Below, piece by piece: positions 43,074 through 56,040 of a DNA stretch of 64,000 nt. Made by a program: the position numbers and the translations under genes. The stretch covers positions 28,301,090-28,365,089 of the forward strand of contig OZ023274.1 of NCBI GenBank assembly GCA_964007475.1, given 5' to 3'. Position 1 is the first letter of the stretch, and each line of letters begins with the position of its first letter. Under the pieces are notes generated by a model. The model saw only the letters and a program-made list of their open reading frames with translations, ran no database searches and was not told where the DNA came from. The DNA comes from Hybos culiciformis. Taxonomy: Eukaryota > Arthropoda > Insecta > Diptera > Hybotidae.

Positions 43074-43200
43074 TGCAGTTGAAGAAACATTAAATCTAAA
43101 ATGTTTGGACAATAAATCATCGCTACACATTGACGTCCCAGGAGGTTATTTTATCTCAAACTATAACCAATTTTCATTTTGTACTTCCGTACTAAAATAA
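43074..43200 (+). pseudogene. Coding-like relic, unknown family (duplication copy 1)
   Basis: Right after the hAT element, 42 codons read AVEETLNLKCLDNKSSLHID and VPGGYFISNYNQFSFCTSVL, ending in TAA. The stretch lines up with 52210-52280 in copy 2 (IQIEVSGNDLCIPTN, then a stop). Codon content looks protein-like, but the rest of any gene is missing. The family was not recognised. Confidence 0.3.
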
Positions 43201-43300
43201 CCTAAATTAAACTAATATAAATAAAATGGATAATGTTAATTGAACATTAATCTTTGTCAATATTCCACCAGAATAAGTTAAAAAAAAAGAATCTCGTCGC

Positions 43301-44040
43301 CCGGAAATTATACTGTCGTACATGACAAAATGACAAAAAATGAGTTGAGTATGTAGAGGCTTATAATTTTTCAAGTTCTATCAAACTGTCCAATCGGAAT
43401 CTTCCTATCTCTATTAGTTTCTGAGATATTGAGTGTTGACTTTGACGTAAATGCCATAAAATTGAAATTTTTGCTTCTATAATACCGTATGAACCAAATT
43501 TTTGGATGTACGGCAAATTCTCATACAAAAAAAACACACAAAGTAGAAAATATTATACTGTGCCAAAATTTCTATTATTCTATTATTGTGGTATATTGCG
43601 AATTTTTGCAGACACTTATTATGACGTATGTGTAAAAATTTTAAAATATGGTTTATTTGCCGTAACTATTTTAAAAAAATGGTATATTGCGAATTTTTGC
43701 AGACACTTATTATGACGTATGTGTAAAAATTTTAAAATATGGTTTATTTGCCGTAACTATTTTAAAAAAATGACGTACGTGCAAAGAGGTGGTGGAAACG
43801 CATGCAATAGTGGCGCTTCCGGCAAAGATACTTTTGAATAAAAGTTGTGGTAGCTCGGAATTGGAACTCTAAAGGACTTTTTTTCGATCTTAAAATGTAC
43901 TTTAAGGTTTTAGCTTTCACCAAAAAAAAAAAAAGTAGATGTTTTTCGGCCAGTTTTTTTTTGTTTACATTCCAACTTTAAAGTCGATTTCTCAAAAATC
44001 GATTTTCGGGATATACGTCAAAATAATTTCGGTGCGACGC
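43301..44040. mobile_element. Element with CGTCGC-type inverted ends and a 91-bp tandem duplication
   Basis: The left end CGTCGCCCGGAAATTATACT is inverted at the right as AATAATTTCGGTGCGACG. The block is absent from the matching place in duplicate copy 2, which confirms an insertion. Inside, a 91-bp unit starting GTATATTGCGAATTTTTGCA is repeated twice without differences (43591-43681 and 43682-43772). It is non-coding. Confidence 0.7.
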
Positions 44041-44747
44041 TATATATAAATTTATCTTAAATTTTGGTAAAATATATTTTCGAAAAATTTAATTTTTCAT
44101 ATTCTTATAAAACAGAATTAATTAGTATAATAATTTTTTTTTTCTTCTCACAGAAATGGATTAATAATTTTTAAACAATTTTTTAAACAATTTTTTTATC
44201 CTTCTTTTCGGTGGATTAAAACAAAATTAGGGACAAACTAAAAAAAATTACAATTTTCTTGAAAATTACTTTCAAAGTTTTTTTTGATTAAATGTTAATT
44301 GACAAAAGCATTCAAAAGGCAAAGATACAAGATAAAAATCTTCTCAACAAAAATTTATTTCATAGAAGCAAGGCAATTGAATTGAACTACTTAGAAATTG
44401 TCTTCCAAAAAAGAAAATCAGTTCCAATTAAGATTCAATTCATCAATATTTATGAAAAAGAGCAACGAATCCGTGGAAAACTCCTAAAACTCATGAAAGA
44501 TTTATTGAAACCACCATAAAGTAATACAAAACAATAATTATTGAAAAAATACGATGAAGTTTAATTAATGTAGTTTTTCCAATAAATAATTTTAATATAG
44601 TATTAGTATTTTTTTTCCAGAAATGACTAAATTAATTGGTAAATTTTTGCAATAAATTAAAAATTAAATATCACGAATTTAGTTTTTAGCGAGGTTTCTA
44701 AGATCTCGAATTTTTGGTAGTAGATAGAATTTAGCCCAAAGAAATTT

Positions 44748-45978
44748 TTGAAGCGAAGCTTTTTTACGGAGGGTATTGAATGGGGAGTGAAATGAAAAAA
44801 AAAGGATGTGGAAGTAAACGGAAGTAAATAAACGGAAGTAAACAAACGGAAGTAATCCAACGGAAGCAATCAAACAGAAGAGGCGCGAAAAAAAAACAAA
44901 AAAAATTCAAAATTAACAATGCCCTGCGAAAAAAAAATGTAAAAAAAAAAACGGCGAGACTGCCGTTTCCTTGAACCACTCAGAATGGAGGAGGAGTAGA
45001 GGCGGTGCCCAAACTCCCAAAACTGAAATCAGTTCTTGGGGAAAAGGCCCCGTTTCGGAGAAAGGGCCCCCGAAGTTTTCATACATTTTTGTATGGAATT
45101 TTTTTTTGTGCCCGATTTGCCATATTTTTGGGTAGGTGGTAGAGGCGGTCTCTAAAATGTTAAACCCGAGACGGTTTTTGCGGGAAAGCCCCCATTTCGG
45201 AGTTATGGCCTTTCAAAATTTTCATACTTTACTTCATACGTTTTTTAAACAGAACTTTGCCGAGAAATTAATTTTTTTTTTGAAAAATTAATTTCTCGTC
45301 AAAACCATTTCACAAAAAATTTTAAACAGAACTTTGACGAGAAATTAATTTTGCAAAAAACGGAGAGGCGCGGGGCGGCGGGCTTGTGGTCAGTGGCGCC
45401 GCAAATCCCACAAATTTTTGTCGGAAAAGAGAATTCTAGCAACTTAAAAAAAATTTTAAACTTTTATATTAGGTCAATTTAATTTGAAATTTTTAATAAA
45501 TTCTAAAATAATTATATTTACCAAATTAAATTGATAAATTCGATATTTTTTGATTTCTCATTAATTTATTGACCATTTTTTTACTTAATTGTATTAATAT
45601 TATTCTGTTGCGTGAATTCAATTTAAAAAACGGATGCCCAAAAACTAAATTTATTGATATTATGTATAGTTATAAATATTATAGGTATTACTTTGGACTT
45701 GTTTTAAAAATATGTAGCTATAAATATGTAGTTATAAATTGTGTAAAGTTTATTACGAAAATTAGAGTATTAAAACCAGAAAACATTACAGATAAAAAAA
45801 ATTGTGAGTTTTCCAGATATGTCAACAAAACAGAGTCACAAACATTTGTCTCTTATTTTAGCTACCACAAACCAATTATTTCCCTGATAGAATAAGATGA
45901 CTAGTCCATATAGTAGGTATATATATTATTAAATTTTAAAAATTATACTTTTAGGCGTAAGAAGCTTCGCTTCTATCG
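44748..45978. mobile_element. Composite repeat bounded by inverted AAGCTTCGCTTC
   Basis: GAAGCGAAGCTTTTTTACGG at the left and GGCGTAAGAAGCTTCGCTTC at the right are inverted, and the interval is absent from duplicate copy 2. Inside are short tandem ACGGAAGTAA units (44811-44880), a GC-rich stretch related to the arms of the 25.5 kb palindrome (44970-45130), and direct and inverted copies of AGAACTTTG(A/C)CGAGAAATT (45250-45350). Whether the inverted motif is the true terminus is uncertain. The 108-codon frame at 45569-45895 has no recognisable domain. Confidence 0.5.
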
Positions 45979-46904
45979 GGTGTCCCACGACACCTCTTGT
46001 GTTTTTTTTTAATACTCAAGTAGATACAATTACTCAAAAATGAAAAAATTCCTAAAAGCAATTAATTTGAGTATTCTTATTTAAAGATATTATTGAGTCA
46101 TAAGTATTAGCTTATCAAATTGTAAGTTGATTTCCTTGTTGATTTAAGCCATTCATCAGTTAAATGTTCTGAGATCTGTAGATATCATCAAATAATATGA
46201 AATAAAATGATATGGCTTCTTTTTCACTTGTAGCAAATGTAACCGATTCCTGAAAATATTTCAATTTTATTAATTAACTCGATTCGGGCTGCGAATTTTT
46301 AAAACCTCTTTATAAGAATTTGCCAACACATCTAACATGTACAATACAATTACTTCAAACCAAATTATTAAAAGTTGTTATTTTTAATATTTTATAAATA
46401 AGATAAAAAATAAAATATACACAAATATACCTGATGCGTGCAACATCCTGATAAGAATGTTTTATTTTTGTTTAAAAAAAAAACCACTACGCAAGTCTAC
46501 ATAAAATCCCCAATATGAACCCCAATATGATTTCAGAAACAGATGATGACTTCTCTAGAAGAGTATATATTGTACAATGGTTGTCGCTCTATAATTTTGT
46601 TAAAGCTCAGTTTTTAAGTTAATATTTTAAAATTCACACTCTAACATAGTGAATACATTTGTATTTTGTATATAATGTATATAAAATATTAAGTTGTCTA
46701 GTATATCCTTTTTAATAGTTTTTTATAGTTTATAAGGAAACAGTGTTAACTCTTTAATAAAAACATATTTTTTTTTAAATAAATATAATTTAGCCCTAAA
46801 ATTATTGAAACTAATAACTAATATATAGAATATACCTACTGTATTTTACTGATTTGTACATAATTTTTTATTGATTGACTATGCCAATCCATAAGTTAGT
46901 GAGA

Positions 46905-46985
46905 TTTTGAATAAAACACACGTGCCAAAAAACCTTTGCACATGTCTTCAAACCAATAAATGAAATTTAATGAATTCTTATGGAT
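46905..46985. promoter_or_regulatory. Conserved non-coding block, copy 1 (E-box words)
   Basis: It differs by only a few bases from 54181-54266 in the duplicate, far fewer than in the flanks. It contains ACACGTGCC and GCACATGTC, both CANNTG E-boxes. It is a candidate regulatory element about 2 kb upstream of the bHLH gene; the function is inferred only. Confidence 0.35.
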
Positions 46986-47130
46986 TTATTAACAAGTTAA
47001 CCAACAAACTACATAAAAAAATATATTTAAAAAAATTATAATTTCAAAATTTATATCTAATTTTTTTATTAATTTACTTTATTTAATAGCTTAACGAATT
47101 TCCCATATTTGAAGTCAAAAGTTGTTTTTT

Positions 47131-47205
47131 AATACATTTTTAATCTGATAATAATTATTTGTATCAATTGCGCTCGCACTATCAGATATCATCATCCACA
47201 ATATT
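47131..47205. promoter_or_regulatory. Conserved non-coding block, copy 1 (GATA-like words)
   Basis: This 75-base block matches 54406-54480 with a single difference, whereas neighbouring duplicated sequence has many substitutions and gaps. It contains CTGATAATAA, CTATCAGATATC and the unusual GC-richer GCGCTCGCAC. It lies about 1.8 kb upstream of the TAL1-like gene. It is a candidate enhancer core by inference. Confidence 0.4.
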
Positions 47206-48969
47206 AGGGATAAGATTAAATAATTTCATATTTATTGTACATCATTTACGAAGGGGTGACTTTGGATTGATACCCTTATAAATGTTTATATATGAAGAAA
47301 ATATTGTTTCGGCTGAAAAAAAGTTTACACCCTTATTTAAAAAAAAAAAATAAACACAAATATTTTGTCTTCAGAAATTATGTAGAGTGGAATAGGTCTT
47401 TTAAACTCAAACTTTTGCAAGCAAACCAAAAATAAATATATCTATCGTGTATTTGCTGGATGGGATGTTAACACTGAACTCTTTGTAAAGATTTTAAATG
47501 AAAAATTTAATTAAAAAAAAATAGAAACATTTTCAACATAGAGTTACTTGAAAAAATGTGTATTTGGAGCAGCTATCTTGTTTGTGAATATCTCTCGTTT
47601 TTTTTACATATAATGAGTGAGAGATATATGATTTTAGTCGAAAAGAATTAAAATAAGTGTGATATTAGTTTAAATCTCGAAAAACTTTCATTTACTGGTA
47701 AGTTTCTATTTTTTTATAGAAAACTATAAAGAAAATAATATCATAATTTCAGTAAAATAATATGTCACAAATTTTACTATAGCTAACTAAAATCATTCGT
47801 TTCGGGTTTTTTTTTTCAAGCAGTTCACCCTATAGTTAGTTAAATGTGATACAGAATCCTGTAAGGATTTTTTCATTTCACAAACTCCACCTTTTCTGGG
47901 CGTAATGAATCGCTAGTTTTTTTTATGTATTTATTGATTTTAATTCATAACAAATTAAATTTTAGTTGAGTTTTAACTTTTGGAAGATTAGTTCAATGTT
48001 TACGGAAACATCTGATTGAAATACAAAAATATAAGTTTATCAAAAGAAAAAAATATAACAAAAAATTAAAAAAAATAAAATTAGTTTGATATAATTTACA
48101 ATCATCACAGAATAACATTTAAGTTTAGTTTTGTAGTTTAGTAGAAGCTTTAAAGTAAATCTCAATGAAAACATATTGCAATTACCAAAAAATTGTTAAA
48201 TTAAGCGTGAACAAATATTAATCAAGAATTTTTTTTTTAAATATGGGAGCAAGAATAAATTAATTTTTAATTGTGTTCTAAATAATCAAAGAAAAATATT
48301 AAGGATTCGAGCTTAACTATCTAATAATTGGTTAGAGCACGAAATAAGATAAAATTAAATAACAATTTTGTAAGCTTATGTGAAAACCTGAAAACGTATT
48401 AAAGCTTCGTACTTTCGGACATTAGAATAATTATTTTAAATAAATCACACTTTCATTCTGTAAAAAAACTGGAAAAGTTTTGTAAACAGAAAAACAAAAT
48501 TAACGCATTATGTTTTGAATTGTTTTTACAAGGTCTTGATTATGCCACAAACTGGGGAATTTTTTACACTTTAAAAACTTAGTTAAATATATCAATATAA
48601 TAAATAATTTATTTAAAAATAATATACATACCTATTTACTTAATATATTATTAAAAAAAGAACGATTTATGTAGTAAATACATTCAGGCTTACTATATAT
48701 AATTAAGGCTTTAAAGAGTTTAAAGATTTAGTTTGCAATAAATCAACAAATTTGATTGGAATTAGAAGCAATTAATATTATAACATATTAACATTAAAAA
48801 CTGAACTGATAAAACATAAAAAAAGAAAAAAGTTTTTTTTATAATTTTTGAGATATAAATATATTTAAAAGCTTACATAATGTTAAAAACTACAAAAGCG
48901 TAAAGAAAGTTTTTACATTAATTCATTAGTCTTATTATTGGAAACATATAAATAAATATTTGAAAAATA

Positions 48970-50652
48970 ATGGATTCAAATGAAAATGATGGTCGTAGCA
49001 GTAGTACTTCATCCAATACAAGTTCGTCAGATTATTGTGGCAAAAAAAATAATTCAACAAATGAATCCAATTTTAATGATATTATTATAAATAATAACTC
49101 TATTGGATCAACAAATGGTCATCAAAATGGTTATCCAAATAATGATTCAGACGATGGTGAATTATCTGGATTTTCTGATAGTGAAGATGAAAATGGATGT
49201 ATTGGAGAACAAAACGAAAGTAAGTTTTTGTTGATTTTTATTTATTTTTGATTCGATTTTTTATTCATTTATTCATCTTTTTTTCTTTTTTTTTTATTAT
49301 GGTATGTAATGGATATTATTTGAATTTTGTTCTTTAGAAGTTCAAAAATATTAAAATACATATGTCTGAAATGAAATTTATATACAAATTCAATATTCCG
49401 AAAATCCAAAATCCCGAAATTAAAAATCCAGAAAAAATAAAATCCTGAAATCCGAAATGTCCTAACCTATAGCTTTGCACGAGCATATAGGCCTTTTCAT
49501 ATGTACATGTTGGGCTTCAGGCATTAAAACCCTTTTTTTCGCGACATACTTATTTCTAAATAATTACTTGTTCGTTGTTTCTAAATAAAGTTAATATGCA
49601 GAATAGGTATATAATTTTTATTACCAAATTTTTTTACTATAAAATTTTCTACTCTAAAAAAAGAAACAAAATTTTTGTTCGGGATTTCAGGATTAGGTGT
49701 TTTCGGATCTCGAATTTCGGCATTTCAAGGAATTTTCGGGATTTTGAGCTTTCAGGGTTTTTGTATTCGGGATTACGTAAGGTACACTTGTACACTTGTT
49801 TTCAATACGAAGATAAAAAATATTTGCTTAAATTATCTCTGGAAGAACTAAAAATTTTGTTCACTATTATTTTCAGACAAACTAAATGTTAATGGCTTGG
49901 ATAATAATTGCCAAACAAATCACCAGTCAAATGATCTGAATTCTACAAATCAATTAACCATAAGAAAACCGGGTGGGCAAGTTGTTCGAAAAATTTTCAC
50001 AAATACTCGTGAGAGATGGCGCCAACAGAATGTATCTGGTGCTTTTGCAGAGCTTCGTAAGTTGGTTCCCACTCATCCACCAGATAAAAAATTATCTAAA
50101 AATGAAATTCTTCGTATGTCTATAAAATATATTAAATTGTTGCAAAGTGTTCTTGAATGGCAAAAACAACAGGAACTTTTTCACAACGATGAATCGAAAA
50201 ATAATAAAATTACAATTAATGGAAGAATTCTGACAATAACAAATGCAGAACCACAAAAGCAAAGGCCAAATGGAAATACTAAATTTGATAATCATCATTC
50301 ATCAATTGAAAAATTTCAGAATTCAAATTTAAGAGAAACTAATAATCTGCTAATTATTGCACCGCATGTAAAGAATATTAAACAAGAAAATGATGAGCAT
50401 TCAGCTCTAGCGCCTATAGTTAAAAATTTTAATACATTTCGTAATTTGACACCAATACAAATTCAAACATCCCTTCCGTCAAATTCTTTAACGTCTTATG
50501 CTAACGGATTAATTCATCGACCTAATCCAAAATTGAATGAATCATTATTAATTATGCAAGTGGAAAAAATGTCAAATTCTATAGCGAAAATTCCAAAAAA
50601 AAGAAAATATTCCACAAAAAATCAGGACGAAGCAAAAAAGAAAAAGGATTAA
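48970..50652 (+). CDS. HLH3B: TAL1/SCL-class basic helix-loop-helix transcription factor (HLH3B-like)
   Basis: A nuclear class II bHLH factor of the TAL/LYL group, expected to pair with an E-protein and bind E-boxes. Two exons, 48970-49219 and 49877-50652, join in phase 1 and give 341 residues. Exon 1 encodes an acidic, Ser/Asn-rich region ([17 protein letters not shown]). Exon 2 holds the bHLH at about residues 118-175: basic region [20 protein letters not shown], helix 1 [20 protein letters not shown], helix 2 [20 protein letters not shown], nearly identical to animal TAL1/HLH3B. The tail is low-complexity with a basic cluster ([15 protein letters not shown]). Exon 1 lies inside a duplicated segment. 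The start is the first Met, supported by the degenerate duplicate beginning at the same place. Confidence 0.9.
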
Positions 50653-51950
50653 TCCTAAATCAGAAAATAATTTATTCAAAAAAGTTGATATTATATTAAT
50701 AAAATCAGTGATATTGTAGAATAGTTGTATGTTATATTATATGGTATAGTATGTATGTAAAGTAGTACATTTTAATTTTAGTAGGAATTTATTTTAATTT
50801 CATCTCTTTTTTCTCCAAATCTGTAATATCTTGTTGGCACCTAAAAATATTTTCACTTCTATAAGTGCTTTTTATACTTGATAAGCGGAAAGAAGTCCGC
50901 CGTACAGTTCCGGAAAACAAAGATAGGTGTGAGCATGGTAAAGTTTATTGAAATAGAAAAAAAATATTCTTTTTTAGATTAATAAATTAGAGTCTGTTCA
51001 CTTATTAAAAAATCTGAAAAAATTTAAATCTCCTTTTTCTGCAAAACAAAATGCCTCTGAGATCGGAAATTCAATTATATTGCGGTTGCATTGACTTATA
51101 AAAAAATTTGGTTAATGTTTATTAAGTCTAAATTACATTTAGATAATATTTAAAGTCAATTAAAAAAAAATATAAATTATTGCAAAGCAAAATAAATAAT
51201 ATATATAAATAAAATAGGCAGTTCAAATTTTTAAATATATTAGCTCTGGATTTTTCGAATGTTTGCACGATTATGAAAATAGTGTAAATTTTAAATTATA
51301 CAGTAGATATATTTAGTTATCTGATTCAAGATTTTAACAATTTGTTTTTAGGCCCACTCGTCGAAGTTAAACCGCGAAACTAATCGGCAGTAAATTTATA
51401 TAAAATTTTTAAAACAATTTTTTAAGAATAAAAATAAAAATTATAAAAAAAATGTCTTTAAAAGTCTTATATCTTATCTACGAAGTCTTATATCTTATAT
51501 ACGAAGAGTCTATATTGCTTCATATAAAAATTGTTCTTTTTATTTTTATGATAATTTGCTTTTAATGATATAATGTAGATTTTTGCAGGAAACTATATAA
51601 ATAATTTGATAATAAATCGCATTAAATTTAAAAATTAACACTTCTTTCAATTAATAAGTACGAAGAGTAATTAATTGAACCAGGAAAGTGGTTAAAATAA
51701 TATCTCCAACACGTGCCAAATTTTTCAATTGAAAATGAAAATAAACACATCAAGCGAAATGAGCAGGGAACAATAATTTAATATCATCGGACTTATAACT
51801 TTTGGATTATTAATTTTTTACTACATTATTCTATTTCATTTTCCCGTCATAAATTAAATAGTTTTCAATTGAGAAGATAAGAAAATTATACTTCGTTATC
51901 GAACAAATTGACTCAAACCCTAAGATTAAGTAGAACATATTCTTGTATAG

Positions 51951-52280
51951 AGTTGAAGTTGAAGGAAATCGAAGTGTTAAAGTAAAAATACTCAATTCAG
52001 ATGAACAAATTAAAAAATTGCACAAATTCCCCCGGGCATCATTTCAAATAGTATGGAAGCTCTTCCTGTGACATCTAAATGAAAAACTATTAAAGAAATG
52101 TGATCGCATTGGAGTTGAGATATGGACTCATTAGCTACATCTGACTCACGGATAACTTAAAGAAAAAAAATAATGTAAATACGGATTAGTCAGGGAAGGA
52201 TCCGAGATCGCTATACAAATTGAGGTTTCTGGAAATGATTTATGTATTCCAACTAACTAATTTTCGTATTTCCGTACTAA
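51951..52280 (+). pseudogene. Coding-like relic, unknown family (duplication copy 2)
   Basis: From 51955 one frame reads VEVEGNRSVKVKILNSDEQI and KKLHKFPRASFQIVWKLFL before a stop. It is followed in the same neighbourhood by HLNEKLLKKCDRIGVEIWTH, then a stop, and later EGSEIAIQIEVSGNDLCIP. These look like fragments of one decayed protein. Copy 1 keeps only the last part (43074-43200). The family was not recognised. Confidence 0.35.
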
Positions 52281-53110
52281 AATTACTTAAATTAAACAAA
52301 AAATCAAAGTAAATATTTAGCAAGAATTAACATTTTGTTGTATACTCAGACTCACAATGTTTCACACTTTCAGTTTTAAGACATCTGACAAAACTCAACT
52401 CCATATAATCATAAAAGACGTATGACGTTAATACTTGTTAATTAAATATATGAATCTGTGTCATTATTTTACCAGATTAAGTTAAAAAAAAAAGAACTAG
52501 AAATTTATCTTAAATTTTTGTAAAATAATACAATTTGAATATTTAAAAAAATCAAATTTCCCATCATCCTTAAAAGAAAAATAATTAGGTATAACCAAAT
52601 TTTTTTTCGTCTCGCAGAGATGGATTAATAATTCTTAAGGATACTTATTTTATATAGTTTCTTTTGGATGAATTAAAAAAAATTTAGAGACTGACTAAAT
52701 AAAATATAATTTTCTTGAAAATTACTCTCAAAGTATTTTTTTTTTGGATAAAATGTTAATTGTCAAAAGGCAAAAATATTCTCAAGTTGAAAATCTAAAA
52801 TAATTTTTTTTATAGAAACAAAATATCCAACAATATAATTTCTAATAGAACTCGAAATTCCGTTAAAAAAAATTCCCAATAATATTAATGAATAATGACT
52901 GCAGATCCATGGAAAACGAAATTTCTAAGATATTGAATTTTTTTTTATAGTAAATATCCAAAGCAATTTTTCCATATTCCTTGTGGGATGTAGATATATG
53001 TATAATTTCTCAAAAAAACTTACCTAAAGTTACTGATGAAATTATATTGCTTTTTATTATTTTAAGAATAGTTTTTACTTGAAACTGTTTAAAAAAATAT
53101 TGAGTCCTCT

Positions 53111-53342
53111 GTATTAGCATAGATTAAGAATACAGAAAGATTGGAAGCTTCATACAACATTTTATTCAGCCTTTTTTGGTATTTTTATGTGAATGTGTTA
53201 GTAAAACTAAATAAAATTCTTTTCATATATTGATAATTATCACGTATTTTATTTTGTTTTACTAACACATTCACATAAAAATACCAAAAATAATGTTGTA
53301 TGAAGCTTCCCATCTTTCTGTATTCTTAATCTATGGTATTAG
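53111..53342. mobile_element. 218-bp MITE with 7-bp target duplication
   Basis: The element at 53118-53335 has about 90-base inverted arms (CATAGATTAAGAATACAGAA on the left, TTCTGTATTCTTAATCTATG on the right). GTATTAG flanks both ends. The duplicate at 46104-46110 has a single GTATTAG and no insert, a direct empty site. It is non-coding. Confidence 0.88.
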
Positions 53343-54405
53343 CTAACGTACCGAGTTGTAAGTTCGTTTTCTTACTTATAAGCTTTAGCATTTTTTGTTG
53401 AATTGAGTTATTCATCAGTTAAATGCTCTTAAATCTATACCTACAATATATCTATACCTACAATATTGTCAATTGTCAATACATATTATCAAAATACGAC
53501 AATATAAAATAAAATATTTTTGGCTTGTTTTTTTTACCAGGTGAAACAAAAGTATAACCGATCCATGAAAATACTTCGATTTTGTTAATTCATTCGATTT
53601 GAGGTGATCAAATTTTTATGCCCTCTTTATAAGAAATTCCAAATACATGTAACATATTCAATTACTTCAAACCAAATTTTTAAAAATTATTATTTTTGAT
53701 ATTGAATAAGTCAGATAAAAAATAAAATAAAGACAAACATACCTGGTGTCTGCAACATCCTGATAAGAATGTTTTTTTTTTTTTGTAAAAAAAACCACTA
53801 CGCAAGTCCCCCAATATGAAATCTTTATGTGATTTCAGAGGCAGATTATGACTTCTCTAGAAAAGTATATATTTGTAGAATTGTTTTCACTCTATAATTT
53901 TGTTTAAGTTTAAGGTTTATTTCAGATTTAAGTTCAACTTATCGAAATATAAAAATAAAGTAAGTAGAATTATATAATTCACGAAATTTTTGCTAAAACA
54001 AATATTAAGTTGTCTAGTAGATCCATTTTTATAGTTTCGGCAAGGAAATTTATAAGAAAACAGTGTTAGCTCTTTAATAAAAACAGAACTTTGTAATCAA
54101 ATATCACTTAACCCTAAAATTATACAAACTAATATTTTTACTGATTTGTATATACATTTTTCTTGATTGACTATGCTGATCCATAAGTTAGTGAGATTTT
54201 GAATAAAAACACACGTGTCAAAAAACCTTTGCACATGTCTTTAAGCCAATAAATGAAATTTAATGAATTCTTATTTATTAACAAGTTAACCAACAACCTA
54301 CATAATAAAATATAATTTAAAAAAATTTATATCTAATTTTTTATTAATTTACTTTATTTGATAGCTTAACGAATTTCCCATACTTGAAGTCAAAAGTTAT
54401 TTTTA

Positions 54406-54480
54406 AATACATTTTTAATCTGATAATAATTATTTGTATCAATTGCGCTCGCACTATCAGATATCACCATCCACAATATT
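54406..54480. promoter_or_regulatory. Conserved non-coding block, copy 2 (GATA-like words)
   Basis: Counterpart of 47131-47205 with one base different. Since the adjacent exon 1 copy is dead, the retained identity here is notable. Confidence 0.35.
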
Positions 54481-56040
54481 TAAGTTAAATAATTTTATAT
54501 TTATTATATCCTTTACGAAGGGGTGATTTTTGATATCCTTATAATGCTCATATGAAGAAAAATATTGTTTCGGCCGAATAAAAGGTTTACACCCATATTT
54601 AAAAAAAAAATTAGTTTTTGTGTTGAAAAATGAGAGTACAAATAGCTATTTTAACACAAATTTACTATATATTTAAAAACCGTCCTATTCTTTTCTGGTC
54701 ATATTATTTTGATATAAGTTTAAATCTCGAATAAATCTTAGTGCTAAGTTTTTGTTTTTTTATATAACGAAACTGTGAAGAAAATAATGGTACAATTCCG
54801 ATGTCACAAATTTTGCTACAGCTAACTAAAATCAACATTGAATCATTTGTTTCGTTTTTTTAAGTAGTTCAACTTAAGGACTTTTTTCATGTCATCGGAC
54901 TCCACCTTTTCTGGGCGTAATGTACAAAGAATAACTAGCTTTTTTATACATTTATTGATTTTAATGCATAACAAATTAAATTTTAGTTGAGTTTTAACTT
55001 TCGGAAGATTATTTTAAAGTTTATGAAAACATCTGGTTCAAATTCGAAAATATAAGTTTATCAAAAAAAAAAATATAACAAAAAATTAAAAAAAAATAAT
55101 ATGAACTATATTGATATAATTTACAATCATCACAGCATATCGTTTAAGTTAAGTTTTGCAGTTTATTAGAAACTTCAAAGAAAAGCTCAATGAAAACATA
55201 TTGCAATTACCAAAAAATTGTTAAATTAAGCTTGAACAAATATTAATCAAGAAGAAATTTTATTTTAAAATATTGGAGCAAGTTAATAAATTAATTGTGT
55301 TCTAAATAATCAAAAAAAAAAGATACTTAACTATCTGATAATTGGTTAGAGCACGAAAGAAGATAAAATTAAATAAAAATTGTATGAGCTTATGTGAACG
55401 TATCAAAGCTTCATACTTTCTAACATTCAGAATTATTATTTTTCATCATAAGTACTTTGACATAAGTAATAGTACATAGGTACATAGGTAATTTCACAAT
55501 TTGGTACAGCAAAATTTTGTGAACAGAATAACAAAATTAGCGCATTATGTTTTGAATTGTTTCTACAAGATCTTGATTATGCCACAATCAAAAACTGGGA
55601 GTTTTTTTACACTGTAAAAACTTAGTTAAATATATAAGTAGAATAAATAATTTATTTAAAAATAATATTCCTATTTACTTAATATATAGTTATATTATAA
55701 TAAGAACGATTTATGTAGCGTATATATTCACGCTTACTATTTTTTTTTTATTTTCAAACAAATGGTTATATAAAATAATTAAGGCTTTAAACTAAGAGTT
55801 CAAAAATTTAGTTTGAAATAAATCAACAAATTTTATTGTAATTAAAAACAAATAATATTATAACATATTAGCATTAAAAACTGAACTGATAAAACATAAA
55901 AAAAAAAAATGTTTTTTTTTATAATTTTTGAGATAATATTTAAAAGCTTACATAACGTTAAAAAACTACACACACTTGAAGAAAGTTTTTGCATTCATTA
56001 GTCTTATTATTTTAAACGTATAATATAAATATTTAAAAAA

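Larger units (their letters stand above)
37860..49390 (+). repeat. Segmental duplication, copy 1 (with later insertions)
   Basis: The segment matches 51530-56400 in the same order and orientation. Paired landmarks include GAATTTGATAATAAATCG (37938 and 51608 area), ACTTCCGTACTAAAAT (about 43182 and 52269), AGATGGATTAATAAT-type words (44155 and 52618), GATTGACTATGC (46873 and 54166) and exon 1 of the bHLH gene (48970 and 56041). Removing three insertions found only here (38279-43065, about 43301-44040, about 44748-45978) leaves about 4.7 kb, the same as copy 2. The small open frame 44292-44519 is not kept in copy 2. Confidence 0.85.

Noticed and set aside
44292..44519. 75-codon open frame as a small gene
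   Set aside because: The paralogous region near 52753-52920 is broken by stops and shifts, so there is no sign of constraint.
45569..45895. 108-codon open frame
   Set aside because: Tyr/Ile/Lys-rich by composition, no domain, inside a repeat-derived insertion.
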